Shown here: positions 1-11,756 of the stretch, piece by piece
How the letters are laid out: the number at the start of each line of letters is the position of its first letter
Position numbering within the stretch: position 1 is the first letter of the stretch
Assembly (NCBI GenBank): GCA_963931865.1
Contig: OZ007518.1
Span: forward strand, 8,360,361-8,424,360
Length of the DNA stretch: 64,000 nucleotides
Direction of reading: 5' to 3'
Origin: Axinella damicornis
Taxonomy: Eukaryota; Porifera; Demospongiae; Axinellida; Axinellidae
Notes under the pieces: generated by a model
Told to the model about the DNA's origin: nothing
What the model saw: only the letters and a program-made list of their open reading frames with translations
The model's database searches: none
Position numbers and translations under genes: made by a program

Positions 1-2497
1 TCTACCTGACTTTACCTGACTCTACCTTGGCTCTACCTGACTCTACCTGACTCTACCTGACTCTACCTGACTCTACCTGACTCTACCTGACTCTACCTTG
101 GCTCTATCTACCTGACTCTACCTTCGCTCCACCTGACTCTACCTTGGTTCTTACCTAACTCTACCTGACTCTACCATGGCTCTACCTGACTCTACCTTGT
201 CTCTACCTGACTCTACCCTGACTCTACCTTCACTCTACCTGACTCTACCTTGGCTCTACCTGACTCTACATTCGCTCTACCTGACTCTACCTTGGTTCTA
301 CCTAACTCTACCTGACTCTACCTTGGCTCTACCTGACTCTACCTGCACTCTACCTGGCTCTACCTGACTCTACCTTCGCTCTACTTGACTCTACCTTGGC
401 TCTACCTGACTCTACCTGACTCTACCTGACTGTACCTTGACTCTACCTTGTCTCTACCTGACTCTACCTATGTTCTACCTGACTCTACCTTCACTCTACC
501 TGACTCTACCTTGGCTCTACCTGACTCTACCTTGGCTCTACCTGACTCTACCTTCACTCTACCTGACTCAACCTTGGCTCTACCTGACTCTACCTTGGCT
601 CTACCTGACTCTACCTTCACTCTACCTGACTCTACCTTGCATGGCTCTACCTGAATCTACCTTGCATGGCTCTACCTGACTCTACCTTGGCTCTACCTGG
701 CTCTACCTGACTCTACCGTGGCTCTGCCCGACTCTACCTTGGTTCTACCTGACTCTACCTTCACTCTACCTGACTCTACCTTGGCTCTACCTTGGCTCTA
801 CCTGACTCTACCTGACTCTACCTTGACTCTACCTTGTCTCTACCTGACTCTACCCTGACTCTACCTTCACTCTACCTGACTCTACCTTGGCTCTACCTGA
901 CTCTACCTTCGCTCTACCTGACTCTACCTTGGTTCTACCTAACTCTATCTGACTCTACCTTGGCTCTGCCCGACTCTACCTTGGATCTACCTGACTCTAC
1001 CTTCACTCTACCTGACTCTACCTTGGCTCTACCTTGGCTCTACCTGACTCTACCTGACTCTACCTTGACTCTACCTTGTCTCTACCTGACTCTACCTTGG
1101 CTCTTCCCGACTCTACCTTGGATCTACCTGACTCTACCTTCACTCTACCTGACTCTACCTTGGCTCTACCTTGTCTCTACCTGACTCTACCTGACTCTAC
1201 CCTGACTCTATCTTCACTCTACCTGACTCTACCTTGGCTCTACCTGACTCTACCTTCGCTCTACCTGACTCTACCTTGGTTCTACCTAACTCTACCTGAC
1301 TCTACCTTGGCTCTACCTGACTCTACCTGCACTCTACCTGGCTCTACCTGACTCTACCTTCGCTCTACTTGACTCTGCCTTGGCTCTACCTGACTCTACC
1401 TGACTCTACCTGACTCTACCTTGACTCTACCTTGTCTCTACCTGACTCTACCTTGGTTCTACCTGACTCTACCTTCATTCTACCTGACTCTACCTTGGCT
1501 CTACCTGTCTCCACCTTGGATCTACCTGACTCTACCTGACTTTACCTGACTCTACCTTGGCTGTACCTGACTCTACCTTGGCTCTACCTGACTCTACCTG
1601 ACTTTACCTGACTCTACCTTGGCTCTACCTGACTCTACCTGACTCTACCTGACTCTACCTGACTCTACCTGACTCTACCTTGGCTCTATCTACCTGACTC
1701 TACCTGACTCTGCCTTGACTCTACCTTGTCTCTACCTGACTCTACCTTCACTCTACCTGACTCTACCTGACTCTACCTTGGTTCTACCTGACTCTACCTT
1801 CACTCTACCTGACTCTACCTGACTCTACCTTGGTTCTACCTGACTCCCCCTTGGTTCTACCTGACTCTACCCTTTCTCTACCTGACTCTACCTTGGTTCT
1901 ACCTGACTCTACCTTGGTTCTACCTGACTCTACCTGACTCTACCTGACTCTACCTTGGTTCTACCTGTCTCTACCTTGGTTCTACCTAACTCTACCTTGG
2001 CTCTACCTTGGCTCTACCTAACTCTATCTTGGCTCTACCTGACTCTACCTGACTTTACCTGACTCTACCTTGGCTCTACCTGACTCTACCTGACTCTACC
2101 TGACTCTACCTGACTCTACCTGACTCTACCTTGGCTCTATCTACCTGACTCTACCTGACTCTGCCTTGACTCTACCTTGTCTCTACCTGACTCTACCTTC
2201 ACTCTACCTGACTCTACCTGACTCTACCTTGGTTCTACCTGACTCTACCTTCACTCTACCTGACTCTACCTGACTCTACCTTGGTTCTACCTGACTCCCC
2301 CTTGGTTCTACCTGACTCTACCCTTTCTCTACCTGACTCTACCTTGGTTCTACCTGACTCTACCTTGGTTCTACCTGACTCTACCTGACTCTACCTGACT
2401 CTACCTTGGTTCTACCTGTCTCTACCTTGGTTCTACCTAACTCTACCTTGGCTCTACCTTGGCTCTACCTAACTCTATCTTGGCTCTACCTTTGCTC
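1..2497. repeat. 10/11-bp minisatellite (CTCTACCTGA / CTCTACCTTGG) with higher-order structure
   Basis: The stretch is built from CTCTACCTGA and CTCTACCTTGG units with variants (TTCG, TTCAC, TTGTC, CCTG). Two adjacent units make 21 bp, which is why long open frames of LPDSTLA-type heptads appear; I do not regard these as genes. A larger unit is visible: about 1580-2037 is repeated at about 2031-2488 with a period of 451 bp (the landmark TGACTCCCCC lies at 1841 and 2292). A segment near 200-370 recurs near 1190-1380. The array runs off the left edge. Confidence 0.95.
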
Positions 2498-2632
2498 TAT
2501 TTTGTCATGATTTCCTTATAGGGAAGGTACAAAGTTCCACTGAGCTCTGCAGTAGCTAGGTTAGTCCTTCATTTAAGAGTCACGAAATATGCTGAGTAAG
2601 CACTATGCACTATGTAGAAACCAGATGTAGTA

Positions 2633-4135
2633 ATGTAGTACTGGTAATGTAGATAATACTGGTAATGTAGGTAATACTGGTAATATAGGTAATACTGGTA
2701 ATGTAGGTAATGCTGGTAATGTAGGTAATGCTGGTAATGTAGGTAATGCTGGTAATGTAGGTAATACTGGTAATGTAGGTAATGTAGGTAATACTGGTAA
2801 TGTAGGTAATACTGGTAATGTAGGTAATGCTGGTAATGTAGGTAATGCTGGTAATGTAGGTAATGCTGGTAATGTAGGTAATACTGGTAATGTAGGTAAT
2901 ACTGGTAATGTAGGTAATGCTGGTAATGTAGGTAATGCTGGTAATGTAGGTAATGCTGGTAATGTAGGTAATACTGGTAATGCTGGTAATGTAGGTAATA
3001 CTGGTAATGTAGGTAATGCTTGTAATGTAGGTAATACTGGTAATGTAGGTAATACTGGTAATGTAGGTAATGTAGGTAATACTGGTAATGTAGGTAATGC
3101 TGGTAATGTAGGTAATGCTGGTAATGTAGGTAATACTGGTAATGTAGGTAATGTAGGTAATACTGGTAATGTAGGTAATGCTGGTAATGTAGGTAATGCT
3201 GGTAATGTAGGTAATACTGGTAATGTAGGTAATGCTGGTAATGTAGGTAATACTGGTAATGTAGGTAATGCTGGTAATGTCGGTAATGTAGGTAATACTG
3301 GTAATGTAGGTAATGCTGGTAATGTAGGTAATGCTGGTAATGTAGGTAATGCTGGTAATGTAGGTAATGCTGGTAATGTAGGTAATGCTGGTAATGTAGG
3401 TAATGCTGGTAATGTAGGTAATGCTGGTAATGTAGGTAATGCAGGTAATACTGGTAATGTAGGTAATACTGGTAATGTAGGTAATGCTGGTAATGTAGGT
3501 AATACTGGTAATGTAGGTAATGCAGGTAATACTGGTAATGTAGGTAATACTGGTAATGTAGGTAATGCTGGTAATGTAGGTAATACTGGTAATGTAGGTA
3601 ATGCTGGTAATGTAGGTAATACTGGTAATGTAGGTAATGTCGGTAATGTAGGTAATGTAGGTAATGCTGGTAATGTAGGTAATGTAGGTAATGTAGGTAA
3701 TGCTGGTAATGTAGGTAATGCTGGTAATGTAGGTAATGTAGGTAATACTGGTAATGTAGGTAATACTGGTAATGTAGGTAATGCTGGTAATGTAGGTAAT
3801 ACTGGTAATGTAGGTAATGCTGGTAATGTAGGTAATACTGGTAATGTAGGTAATGCTGGTAATGTCGGTAATGTAGGTAATGTCGGTAATGTAGGTAATG
3901 CTGGTAATGTAGGTAATGCTGGTAATGTAGGTAATGCTGGTAATGTAGGTAATGTAGGTAATACTGGTAATGTAGGTAATGCTGGTAATGTAGGTAATGC
4001 TGGTAATGTAGGTAATGCTGGTAATGTAGGTAATGTAGGTAATGTAGGTAATACTGGTAATGTAGGTAATGCTGGTAATACTGGTAATGTAGGTAATACT
4101 GGTAATGTAGGTAATACTGGTAATGTTGGTAATGC
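2633..4135. repeat. 9/18-bp minisatellite, left arm (GGTAATGTA / GGTAATACT / GGTAATGCT)
   Basis: About 165 tandem 9-bp units, mostly alternating GTAATGTAG with GTAATACTG or GTAATGCTG, giving an 18-bp dimer. All frames stay open on the minus strand (HYQHYL or YITSIT repeats), which is a by-product of the repeat. It mirrors the array at 7276-8204 in opposite orientation. Confidence 0.95.
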
Positions 4136-4464
4136 AGGTGCCTTTGGTGTCTGCAGGCTGTCTGGGGTCCAATGTAGTTAAGAAATCTCATGTACATTAA
4201 GAAATAATGGAATGGTGCTGCACTAAATATATGCACTAAATAATTATATGATGGAATGGTGCTGCAGTAAATAGTTGGCAATATAAGTGTAACACAATAA
4301 GTCCCGGCTGAGCAGTTTATCCTGTCGCAATATATAGTTTTAGAAAAGAGATCTTTCGACCACTCAGGCAGGCGACCAGTGGCTTGCCTGGTCCTCTTGC
4401 TGATGGTGCTGCTGGCAATTGGTGGCTTACATTTCCTCTTCCTCTTGTTAGTTTTGGGAGTGTT
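4136..4464 (-). other. Minus-strand basic segment in the transposon interior, function unknown
   Basis: Between the two repeats the minus strand has an open frame (about 4463 down to 4320) with a basic patch KRKRKCKPP followed by SKRTRQATGRLPEWSKDLF, then low-complexity sequence and stops. It joins directly to the proline-rich 10-residue repeats encoded by the 30-bp minisatellite. It could be a remnant of a second, divergently transcribed transposon gene. I recognise no domain. Confidence 0.3.
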
Positions 4465-4797
4465 TGCCAACGCCTCAGGTGAGGCAGGGGGGATGGTGGT
4501 CGCTGGTGGTGAGGTGGGGGGGATGGTGGTCGCTGGTGGTGAGGCGGGGGGGATGGTGGTCACTGGTGGTGAGGCGGGGGGGATAGTGGTCGTTGGTGGT
4601 GAGGCGGGGGGATGGTGGTCGCTGGTGGTGAGGCGGGGGGCACGGTGGTCACTTGTGGTGAGGCAGGAGGCAAGGTCATCACTGGTGGTGAGGCGGGGGG
4701 CACGGTGGTCACTTGTGGTGAGGCGGGGGGCACGGTGGTCACTGGTGGTGAGGCAGGGGGCACGGTGGTCAGTAGTGGTGAGGTGGGGGTGGGGGGC
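4465..4797. repeat. 30-bp GC-rich minisatellite
   Basis: About eleven units of roughly GGTGGTGAGGCGGGGGGCAC followed by GGTGGTCACT. The minus strand reads as 10-residue TTVPPASPPV repeats and the plus strand as GGEAGGMVVA repeats. A one-base slip near 4610 breaks both frames. The repeat abuts the OTU catalytic motif at 4803, and the OTU frame meets stop codons inside it. Confidence 0.9.
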
Positions 4798-4802
4798 ATG
4801 GT

Positions 4803-6787
4803 GATGGAAACTGCTTCTTCACTGCTGTTGCGGTAAACATTTTAGCAGACTTGCAAACATGGGGTCACTGCCTAACACTGGCGGGTGTCACCAGTACTGA
4901 TGGATTAACTGTGGAGACACTGTCAGCATCCCTGCGACAAGTGTATGTCAAAGAGCTGCTAGGGGAGCATCGTGTGAATTACTATGGAATACAAAGCGCG
5001 ACAAAAATCCCAAGTGTTAAATCCGAGTTACCAGTACTCGATTTTTGACCTCAACAGTAGATTATCGATTTCTCAATTCGCGATTATTGATCTCAGTTAT
5101 CGATTTTCGATTTCTCAGTTCTCGATTATTGATCCTTCTCAGTTGGCGATCATCGTGCTCGATTTGACCTACCGGTGCTCAATTTTCGATCCTAACAGTT
5201 GATTATCGATTTCTCAGTTCTCGATGTTCGCTCAGCAGTACTCGATTATCGCTTCGCTATTCTTGATTATTGCTTAGCGCTTCTCGATTAGGACCAGTCT
5301 CGTGCCCAGACCCGGTACCCGTACCCAGGTTGGGTCTTGGCACGAGACTAGACCAGACTGAGGATCATAGGATTTCAAGTTGCGATTCACTTCAAATTTC
5401 GGCGCATGCGCACTGATGAGAGAGTGTGCGGTGTGCGCCTTCGCCGTTTATATGGCGTAGCTGTTTTGTCGTAAACGAGCGCACAATGAACCTAGTCAAG
5501 TAGTGCAAAGACCATTTCCATGGCAATACTTAGCTATGAGCATGCGCTAATTTCTTGAATGGATCTGGGAGAAGCAACCTGAAATTCTCAGTACATGTAG
5601 ATGCTGTGCTTGCCTTTTTCAAAGCTTGCATCTGATTGGTTTACTTAGGTCATGTGACTTGGGCTAGGCAGGTACAGCCGCCGGCCTAGCCTCGTTCCCA
5701 GTCCCACGCCTGCAAGCAACGAAACGCTGGGCGTGTAGCCAACTGAGAAGAATAAAGCGAAAACTCAACGATGATCGACAACCAAGAAGAATGAATATCT
5801 AAAACTGATCGCGAACTGAGAAATCGATAATCTACTGTTAAGATCGAAAATCGAGCATTGGTAACTCGGATCTAACACTAGGGATTCTGGCGAATATCTA
5901 AACCTGAGATCAATAATCGAGAACTGAAAAATCGAAAATCGATAACTGAGATCAATAATCGCGAATTGAGAAATCGATAATCTACTGTTGAAGTCAAAAA
6001 TCGAGTACTGGTAACTCGGATTTAACAGTAGGGATTTTTGTCGCGCTTTGTATTCCATAAATTACAGCCCGTATATACAACACACTGATCTCAATTACGA
6101 TAAAGAAGCCAACAGATTTGCAAACAACCATTACTTCGACAGTGAACTTGGAACACCATGCCACTAGCACTGGCAACAGCTCTTCAGATCTCTATCGTTA
6201 TTTTCCACAAGGACCCTAACACCCCCACCATGTATGTAACCCCTGAGATAGTGACCACAGAGGCTAGTGCTTTTCTTGTTTATACACGCTCTGAAGTAGG
6301 ACACTATGATGCTGCTGTTCCCTGCCACAAGATGGGTGCACCAACTTCAAACTCCAAATCCAACAGCTGTAGGTGTGGTGCTAACAAGACAAATGCAAGT
6401 GCTAAATCTTGTATGCCATCTGCCATTTATACTACAAGGTGTAAATGTTTTAAGGCCTCTCAGCCTTGTACAGCACTTTGCAAATGCACAAACTGTGATA
6501 ATCCATATGGACCTAGACCACCACCTTTGCAAGGTGACCAGAGAAGTAGAAGAAAACATCCCCTACAAATCGATATACCTAGTAGCAAGAGATTTGCACA
6601 AGAACGAGGTGAGTGTATGTCACAAGCCATTTGGTCAAATTTTGAACCGATTGTTCTCCACGAGATATGCACTTCACTTCGGCAAGAAAGCGACAACAGC
6701 ATGATTGCTAAATTGTATAACGATGTTGTTTATTACTCCACTACACTGCAGTTCGTAACGTTGCACTTTGACAGTTTGACTTCATAG
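4803..6787 (+). pseudogene. Broken OTU-type cysteine protease with C-terminal CXC-like cysteine-rich domain, transposon-associated
   Basis: OTU proteases cleave ubiquitin-type linkages using a Cys-His pair. Seen here: the catalytic block DGNCFFTAVA (Cys codon 4812-4814), a segment ending GEHRVNY, then after an insertion NYDKEANRFANNHYFDSELG, MPLALATALQISIVIF, and the catalytic-His block GHYDAAV. This is followed by a cysteine-rich stretch with RCKCFKASQPCTALCKCTNC, which resembles tesmin/MSL2-type CXC domains. Two breaks are visible: the 1,077-bp element at 4983-6059, and a frame change near 6150 that fits loss of one base in the codons before MPLAL. Upstream of 4803 the frame meets stops in the 30-bp repeat, so the N-terminus is missing or lies in another exon. 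The last intact frame is 6158-6787. OTU domains are known in several eukaryotic transposons, which fits the long inverted arms. Family recognition is good for OTU and moderate for CXC. Confidence 0.7.
4983..6059. mobile_element. Inverted-repeat DNA element inserted in the OTU gene (6-bp target duplication)
   Basis: Starts TATGGAATACAAAGCGCGAC and ends with the reverse complement. The arms (about 4983-5230 and 5790-6059) are rich in CTCGATTATCGATTTCTCA motifs. AATTAC flanks it at 4977-4982 and 6060-6065, a 6-bp target-site duplication. Removing it restores the OTU reading frame across the site. A smaller hairpin with TCTCGTGCC ends sits inside at about 5295-5350. No coding capacity is recognised. 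Confidence 0.85.
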
Positions 6788-7275
6788 ATTGATGACTTTG
6801 TTACTGCACCTCCACATCATACAACTTGCTTTGATTTCCACTCTGTAACAGTATGCCTTGATGCGTGTCTGAAACTACATTTAGTCTTTACTCATACGTC
6901 ATAGCAGTATTCATTCGATTTCATTCAGTATCACACAATATCTTATTAAACATCCTGTATACTAATATTCCTTATTGCAGAGAGTGAAAATAATAATAAT
7001 ACATTTGAGAGTGACAATAATCAGACAACACAGCAATAACAACAGGTAGCCAGAGGAATCATAAGCATGCAATGCAGATGCCAGAAGCACATGCGGCGTA
7101 GCACTGGAACCATGTAAGTAAACCATGGGAACCACAGGATCCTAGGTAACAACAGGAGCCTATGAAACCACAGAAACCACACGAACCAAGGGAACCACAG
7201 GGACCATGGGAATCTAGGGAGCACAGAGAACCACAGGAAAAAACGGAACCACGGGAACCACAGGAACCAAGGGAG
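6788..7275. other. Non-coding stretch, then degenerate GGAACCACA repeats
   Basis: 6788-7104 shows no gene or repeat that I recognise. From about 7110 to 7275 the sequence is a degenerate 9-bp repeat (GGAACCACA, GGAACCAAG) that grades into the right-arm minisatellite. Confidence 0.5.
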
Positions 7276-8204
7276 CCATTACATTACCAGCATTACCTAC
7301 ATTACCAGCATTACCTACATTACCAGTATTACCTACATTACCAGTATTACCTACATTACCAGCATTACCTACATTACCAACATTACCTATATTACCAACA
7401 TTACCTACATTACCAGTATTACCTACATTACCAGTATTACCTACATTACCTACATTACCAGCATTACCTACATTACCAGTATTACCTACATTACCAGTAT
7501 TACCTACATTACCAGCATTACCAGCATTACCTACATTACCAACATTACCTATATTACCAACATTACCTACATTACCAGTATTACCTACATTACCAGCATT
7601 ACCTACATTACCTACATTACCAGCATTACCTACATTACCAGCATTACCTACATTACCAGCATTACCTACATTACCTATATTACCAACATTACCTACATTA
7701 CCAGTATTACCTACATTACCTACATTACCAGCATTACCTACATTACCAGTATTACCTACATTACCAGTATTACCTACATTACCAGCATTACCAGCATTAC
7801 CTACATTACCAACATTACCTATATTACCAACATTACCTACATTACCAGTATTACCTACATTACCAGCATTACCTACATTACCTACATTACCAGCATTACC
7901 TACATTACCAGCATTACCTACATTACCAGCATTACCTACATTACCTATATTACCAACATTACCTACATTACCAGTATTACCTACATTACCAGCATTACCT
8001 ACATTACCAGCATTACCTATATTACCAACATTACCTACATTACCAGCATTACCTATATTACCAGCATTACCTACATTACCTACATTACCAGCATTACCTA
8101 CATTACCAGTATTACCTACATTACCAGTATTACCAGTATTACCTACATTACCTACATTACCAGCATTACCTACATTACCAGTATTACCTACATTACCAGT
8201 ACTA
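7276..8204. repeat. 9/18-bp minisatellite, right arm (CATTACCTACATTACCAG)
   Basis: Tandem 9-bp units in inverted orientation relative to 2633-4135. A block of about 236 bp is itself duplicated (compare 7441-7676 with 7716-7950). The frame that stays open here ([10 protein letters not shown]) is repeat-derived. Confidence 0.95.
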
Positions 8205-8281
8205 CATTACTACATCTGGTTTCTACATAGTGCATAGTGCTTACTCAGCATATTTCGTGACTCTTAAATGAAGGACTAACC

Positions 8282-9360
8282 CTATAGCTAATACAGTGTG
8301 CAAGGACTCAGCAAAACCCTGCGATAGCTACCATTCTCCCAATCTCCCTGTCAATCGGGACACCCTCCTACAACAAATTTAACAAGTCAACTCCATCTAC
8401 GTACTGTGGCCTCATTACCAGGCCTTCTCACCCCAGCATCATAAAGCAGTACTAATGTGGGATACTGCAAGTGACAAACGCTGGGGTGGGAAGGCCTGGG
8501 AACGAGGCTACATCTACTGTATGCATTGTATACAGTAGCCTCGTTCCCAGGCACCTTCTACACCTCCAGTTTTTGGAGGTGTAGATGGCCTGCAAACAAG
8601 GCTAGTATACAGTACTCTGCACATGCACACCTGGCATTCTCCTTGCTGGGTTGCCATGGCAACAGGAATGGTTGGGTCAAAAGTCATACTTCAGCATGCA
8701 TCACAGAGGGAAGGAAGCATAACATTGAGAAGATGGATTGTACAATACTCACTTGGAAGATGTGTTCCGTGAAGAAGGGAGCCATCGTTGAGATTGTTTG
8801 CCCTCAAGACCTGGAGTAGTCTATATTAAACGGCATGTGAACTTGATCGTGCAGGGTGATTGTGGTCATAATTACTAGATTCAAGAGTCCTCCAGATCGG
8901 TTCAAGTTAAGTACACCATACTAGCTACTATGATAGGCCCTCACTAATCGGAACATCCTAATATCAAAACAGGAGAGCCAGATACTCCTGGAAGAGGAGG
9001 AAGGTGGTTGGAGATTTACAGGAGAATGGTGGTACAGCGCTAGCAACACTGCAGGGTGACTCGAGGACAGTGGTACGCTTGTAGGCACACGTTATCTCTG
9101 CATAGTAGGTAACCAATTAGCTATATATAAGGTAGCCTAAACAATTCAGGCTATGCAGTCACTAAGGCTAGCCATACCTGTACACGTGGAGTCAATGACC
9201 ACGTGCACAAGTGTGTGTGATAATGTGTATACTGTTACCAAAGCAAGTGTTACCTTGTCTGTTGTGTTCCACTACGGCATTGTTTGGTAGTATTAGCTAT
9301 ACACACTCAATGGGGCATGACTATCTTAGTGACTGCATACATTGTAGTAGCTATGCTATT
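8282..9360. other. Intergenic repeats upstream of SULT gene 1
   Basis: No gene seen. 8407-8510 is a hairpin with GGCCTCATTACCAGGCC and GGCCTGGGAACGAGGCTA arms. A second TAGCCTCGTTCCCAGG terminus starts at 8531. About 8640-8800 is a dispersed repeat containing TTGCCATGGCAACAGG and ACTTCAGCATGCATCACAG; copies lie near 12350-12510 (inverted), 18990-19135 (inverted), 25080-25230 and 37330-37480. Confidence 0.6.
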
Positions 9361-9377
9361 GAAGTGCTTGGGCATCC

Positions 9378-9516
9378 TGTTATGATAGGCTGACAATGAT
9401 GCAACCACAGTTATGACTGTCATCATCTGTCACCCAGGACATGTGACCTATTAGGGGTACATACAAGTCATTTGTACAGCACTCTTCTCAGATCAGCTGG
9501 AGCTAGCTACAAACTG
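9378..9516 (+). promoter_or_regulatory. Class A promoter module and noncoding first exon of SULT gene 1
   Basis: Contains ATGACTGTCAT (9413-9423), GGACATGTGACC (9437-9448) and a leader ending CTACAAACTG before a GTGAGTT donor at 9517. The acceptor (CCAG) is at 10001-10004, so the leader joins exon 1 at 10005. The same order recurs upstream of genes 2, 5, 7 and 8. The transcription start cannot be placed exactly. The dyad TGAC-N-GTCA and the CATGTGAC E-box-like site are candidate regulatory sites by conservation only. Confidence 0.7.
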
Positions 9517-10044
9517 GTGAGTTCATAAGTGGCACCGTACTGTTATTGTATAATAGCCTCGCAAATGCTGCGGACTTTGGTACAAGAACCACACAGGCAC
9601 ATAAACCACACATTTCTAAACCGACTTGATGCATGCGTACGCAGGATTCCCAGGGAGACCAGCTATTGTAGCCTCGTTCCCAGGCTCCTCCCCAGCTTTC
9701 TGTTGCATTTTGTACAGTATGCGACAAAAAGCTGGGGAGGAGCCTGGGGATGAGGCTACAGCTATTGCTGATGGGGATTTCCTGCTTGAAATTTCAATCA
9801 TGAAATCAATTGTGTGTAGCTAGCTTGCTGTCTGTCACTTGCACTTGCTAGCTATCTGCTACTAGCTAGCTACAGCCCATTTCTGAATCTCAGGCTGTTA
9901 AAATGTTAGACTGCAAGTTACTTTTAAATCTAGGCCTGTCAGCTTTGTAGCTACTAGCCATAGCTACTTCTGAATCAGATGATGTAACCATGTTAACCCT
10001 CCAGATTAGGTGATCTACACACCTGAGAGAACAAGCTCATAGCC

Positions 10045-11624
10045 ATGGCACAGCCTGATAAATTTGATCCGGCCCAGATAATGGCCCAGTTCAAACCCGA
10101 CCGTCACGAACCCTTCAACCACAACTTGGTAGATGGGATGATGGTCCCTGCATTTATCACACAGCAGCGCGTGGATGAACTGAAGACTTTCAAACTCCAC
10201 CCGGATGATGTCTTTGTTGTCACCTACCCCAAGTCAGGTATATATAGCTAGCTATGGCAGTGATGATCACAAAGGCTGAGCCCATAGCTGGAGTAGATAT
10301 AGAGGGGCAGGAAGGTACCTCATGATACCTAGCTACGACTGAGCACAAACTCTGGAGTGAGTTCATGCAGTGTAGCTACATGTCAAACCTCTAATAGTGG
10401 ACTCTCAGTAGCTAAAAGGGACACAATAAAATCGACCTCGCTATAAAGTGATGTCCCAGATAGCTAATTGTTTTCCCTATAGCGTGAATATCTTGGACTT
10501 GCACTGTTCACCGTTCTTTGCTCTTCCAATGTATCAAAGGTCAGAGGTCACTGCTATATCGCACACGAAACAACAGCATGCTGCAGACCTGCCCAAAAAT
10601 CTATTATCGTCACCACAAATCTGTTATCGTCAGAGCAGATTATGCTTATTTATCAGCAGGTAGACACTTCACACCTGAGTTACGTTACACTGTTGCCTCT
10701 GGAAACTCCATTTCTTTCACACAAATACTTGGAGCATTACACCCTGCCCTCAGAGATTACAACAAAATCACTGCTGAATCATAGTATATGACCTTCAAAG
10801 CACAGTGTGGGCATTATCTAGCCTCATCCCTAGGCCCGGGACCACTGTCTCGGGCCTGGGAATTCGAACGAGGCTAGGGCATTATCGTACTTGTATTTGC
10901 ACATGGTCCATTAGGAACAACTTGGGTACAACAGATTGCCAACCTGGTCAAGAATCAAGGACAGGATGACAATAAGAAGCTAATGGAATCTGTCCCATGG
11001 CCAGAGATGATCATGATTCCAATGAAAATGTTCAATGAGATGCCCTCTCCTCGAATCTTCAAGAGTCATAGCCCTTACGACAAGATGGCGGGTGGACTGC
11101 CACAAACCAGCCCAGCAAAGTACATCTACATTGCAAGAAATCCCAAGGATACCGCAGTGTCCTTCTATTACCATGTGCTGGGATTTATAGCGTACGGATA
11201 CTCACAACCATGGGAGCACTTCATCCGATTGTTCATGAATGGGACAGTGGAGTTTGGTCTGTGGTTTGACCATGTGTTGGAGTGGTGGAAGCACAGAGAT
11301 GCAGAGAACATTCTCTTCCTGAAGTACGAAGACATGAAGAAAGATCATCGTGGAGCGGTAAAGAAAATTGCTGAATTCATGGGGTACGATCTGAAGGAGG
11401 AGGTCATTGATGTGATCGTGGAGAAATCAACGTTTCAGAATATGAAAGAAAACCCTGTGAGCGCTGAAATTGAAAAAATGCGAAAGCCAGATGCAACACA
11501 CTTTTTTCGGAAGGGAGTTGTTGGTGATTGGAGGAATCACTTCACACCAGAGCAAAATGCCGAGTTTGATGCAGTCTATGCTGAGAAGATGAAAGGATCT
11601 GGATTGGACTTTGATATGATTTAG
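10045..11624 (+). CDS. SULT gene 1: cytosolic-type sulfotransferase, class A
   Basis: Coding exons 10045-10237 and 10915-11624 with a phase-1 GT..AG intron give 300 aa, the usual SULT length. SULTs transfer a sulfuryl group from PAPS to hydroxyl or amine acceptors in the cytosol; the acceptor cannot be told from sequence. The intron splits the 5'-phosphosulfate loop YPKSGTTW (residues 61-68). His116 in KSHSPYD is the expected catalytic base. Arg139 and Ser147 in RNPKDTAVSF should contact the 3'-phosphate, with Tyr202 in KYED, and RKGVVGDW at 263-270 completes the PAPS site. The SULT dimer motif KxxxTVxxxE is altered to R-N-H-F-T-P. No signal peptide or membrane segment is seen. The start is the ATG shared by the class A copies, 40 bases after the leader splice acceptor. 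Exon 1 has the FDPA insertion also seen in gene 10. Substrate-loop sequence: VLGFIAYGYSQPW. Confidence 0.93.
10819..10876. mobile_element. 58-bp TAG...CTA hairpin in SULT gene 1 intron
   Basis: TAGCCTCATCCCTAGGCC pairs with GGCCTGGGAATTCGAACGAGGCTA. It is flanked by GGGCATTATC on both sides, a 10-bp target duplication. Copies sit at the same intron position in genes 3, 5 and 7, so the insertion predates those duplications. Confidence 0.8.
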
Positions 11625-11756
11625 TGTCGAATCAAGCTTGTATAGCATATTTTGACTTGTGATATTTTAGTTGGTGTAGCTATGTTTGCTCAGGACAGTC
11701 AAGCTTGAATATGTCAATGTACTACTCTCAGGCTGTTAGCAAAAAACCCACCTCCT

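Larger units (their letters stand above)
2559..8281. mobile_element. Putative large DNA transposon with long inverted arms
   Basis: The ends GGTTAGTCCTTCATTTAAG (from 2559) and its reverse complement (to 8281) are identical. The inversion continues through a unique ~75-base stretch into oppositely oriented 9/18-bp minisatellites (2633-4135 and 7276-8204). CTA flanks both ends (2556-2558 and 8282-8284), a possible 3-bp target duplication. The middle holds a broken OTU/CXC gene and a 30-bp GC-rich repeat. No recognisable transposase is left, so the superfamily is unknown. An inverted duplication without transposition is the alternative. Confidence 0.6.

Noticed and set aside
176..1351. LPDSTLTLP/YLTLPWLY frames in the left minisatellite
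   Set aside because: Two units add up to 21 bp, so frames stay open by periodicity in more than one register.
2569..4563. 664-codon minus-strand frame full of LHYQHYL repeats (and the mirror frame at 7162-8271)
   Set aside because: The repeat part is a simple 9/18-bp minisatellite that stays open in several frames; no domain and no coding constraint. Only the short basic segment near 4320-4460 was kept as a note.
6347..6702. Other-frame and minus-strand frames across the CXC region (for example 6306-6704)
   Set aside because: Shadows of the cysteine-rich plus-strand frame; only that frame has spaced cysteines and OTU motifs.
10980..11174. Antisense frame over exon 2 (MVIEGHCGILGISCNVDVLCWAGLWQ), repeated in every gene copy
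   Set aside because: It is the reverse strand of the conserved SULT coding exon and is conserved only because that exon is.
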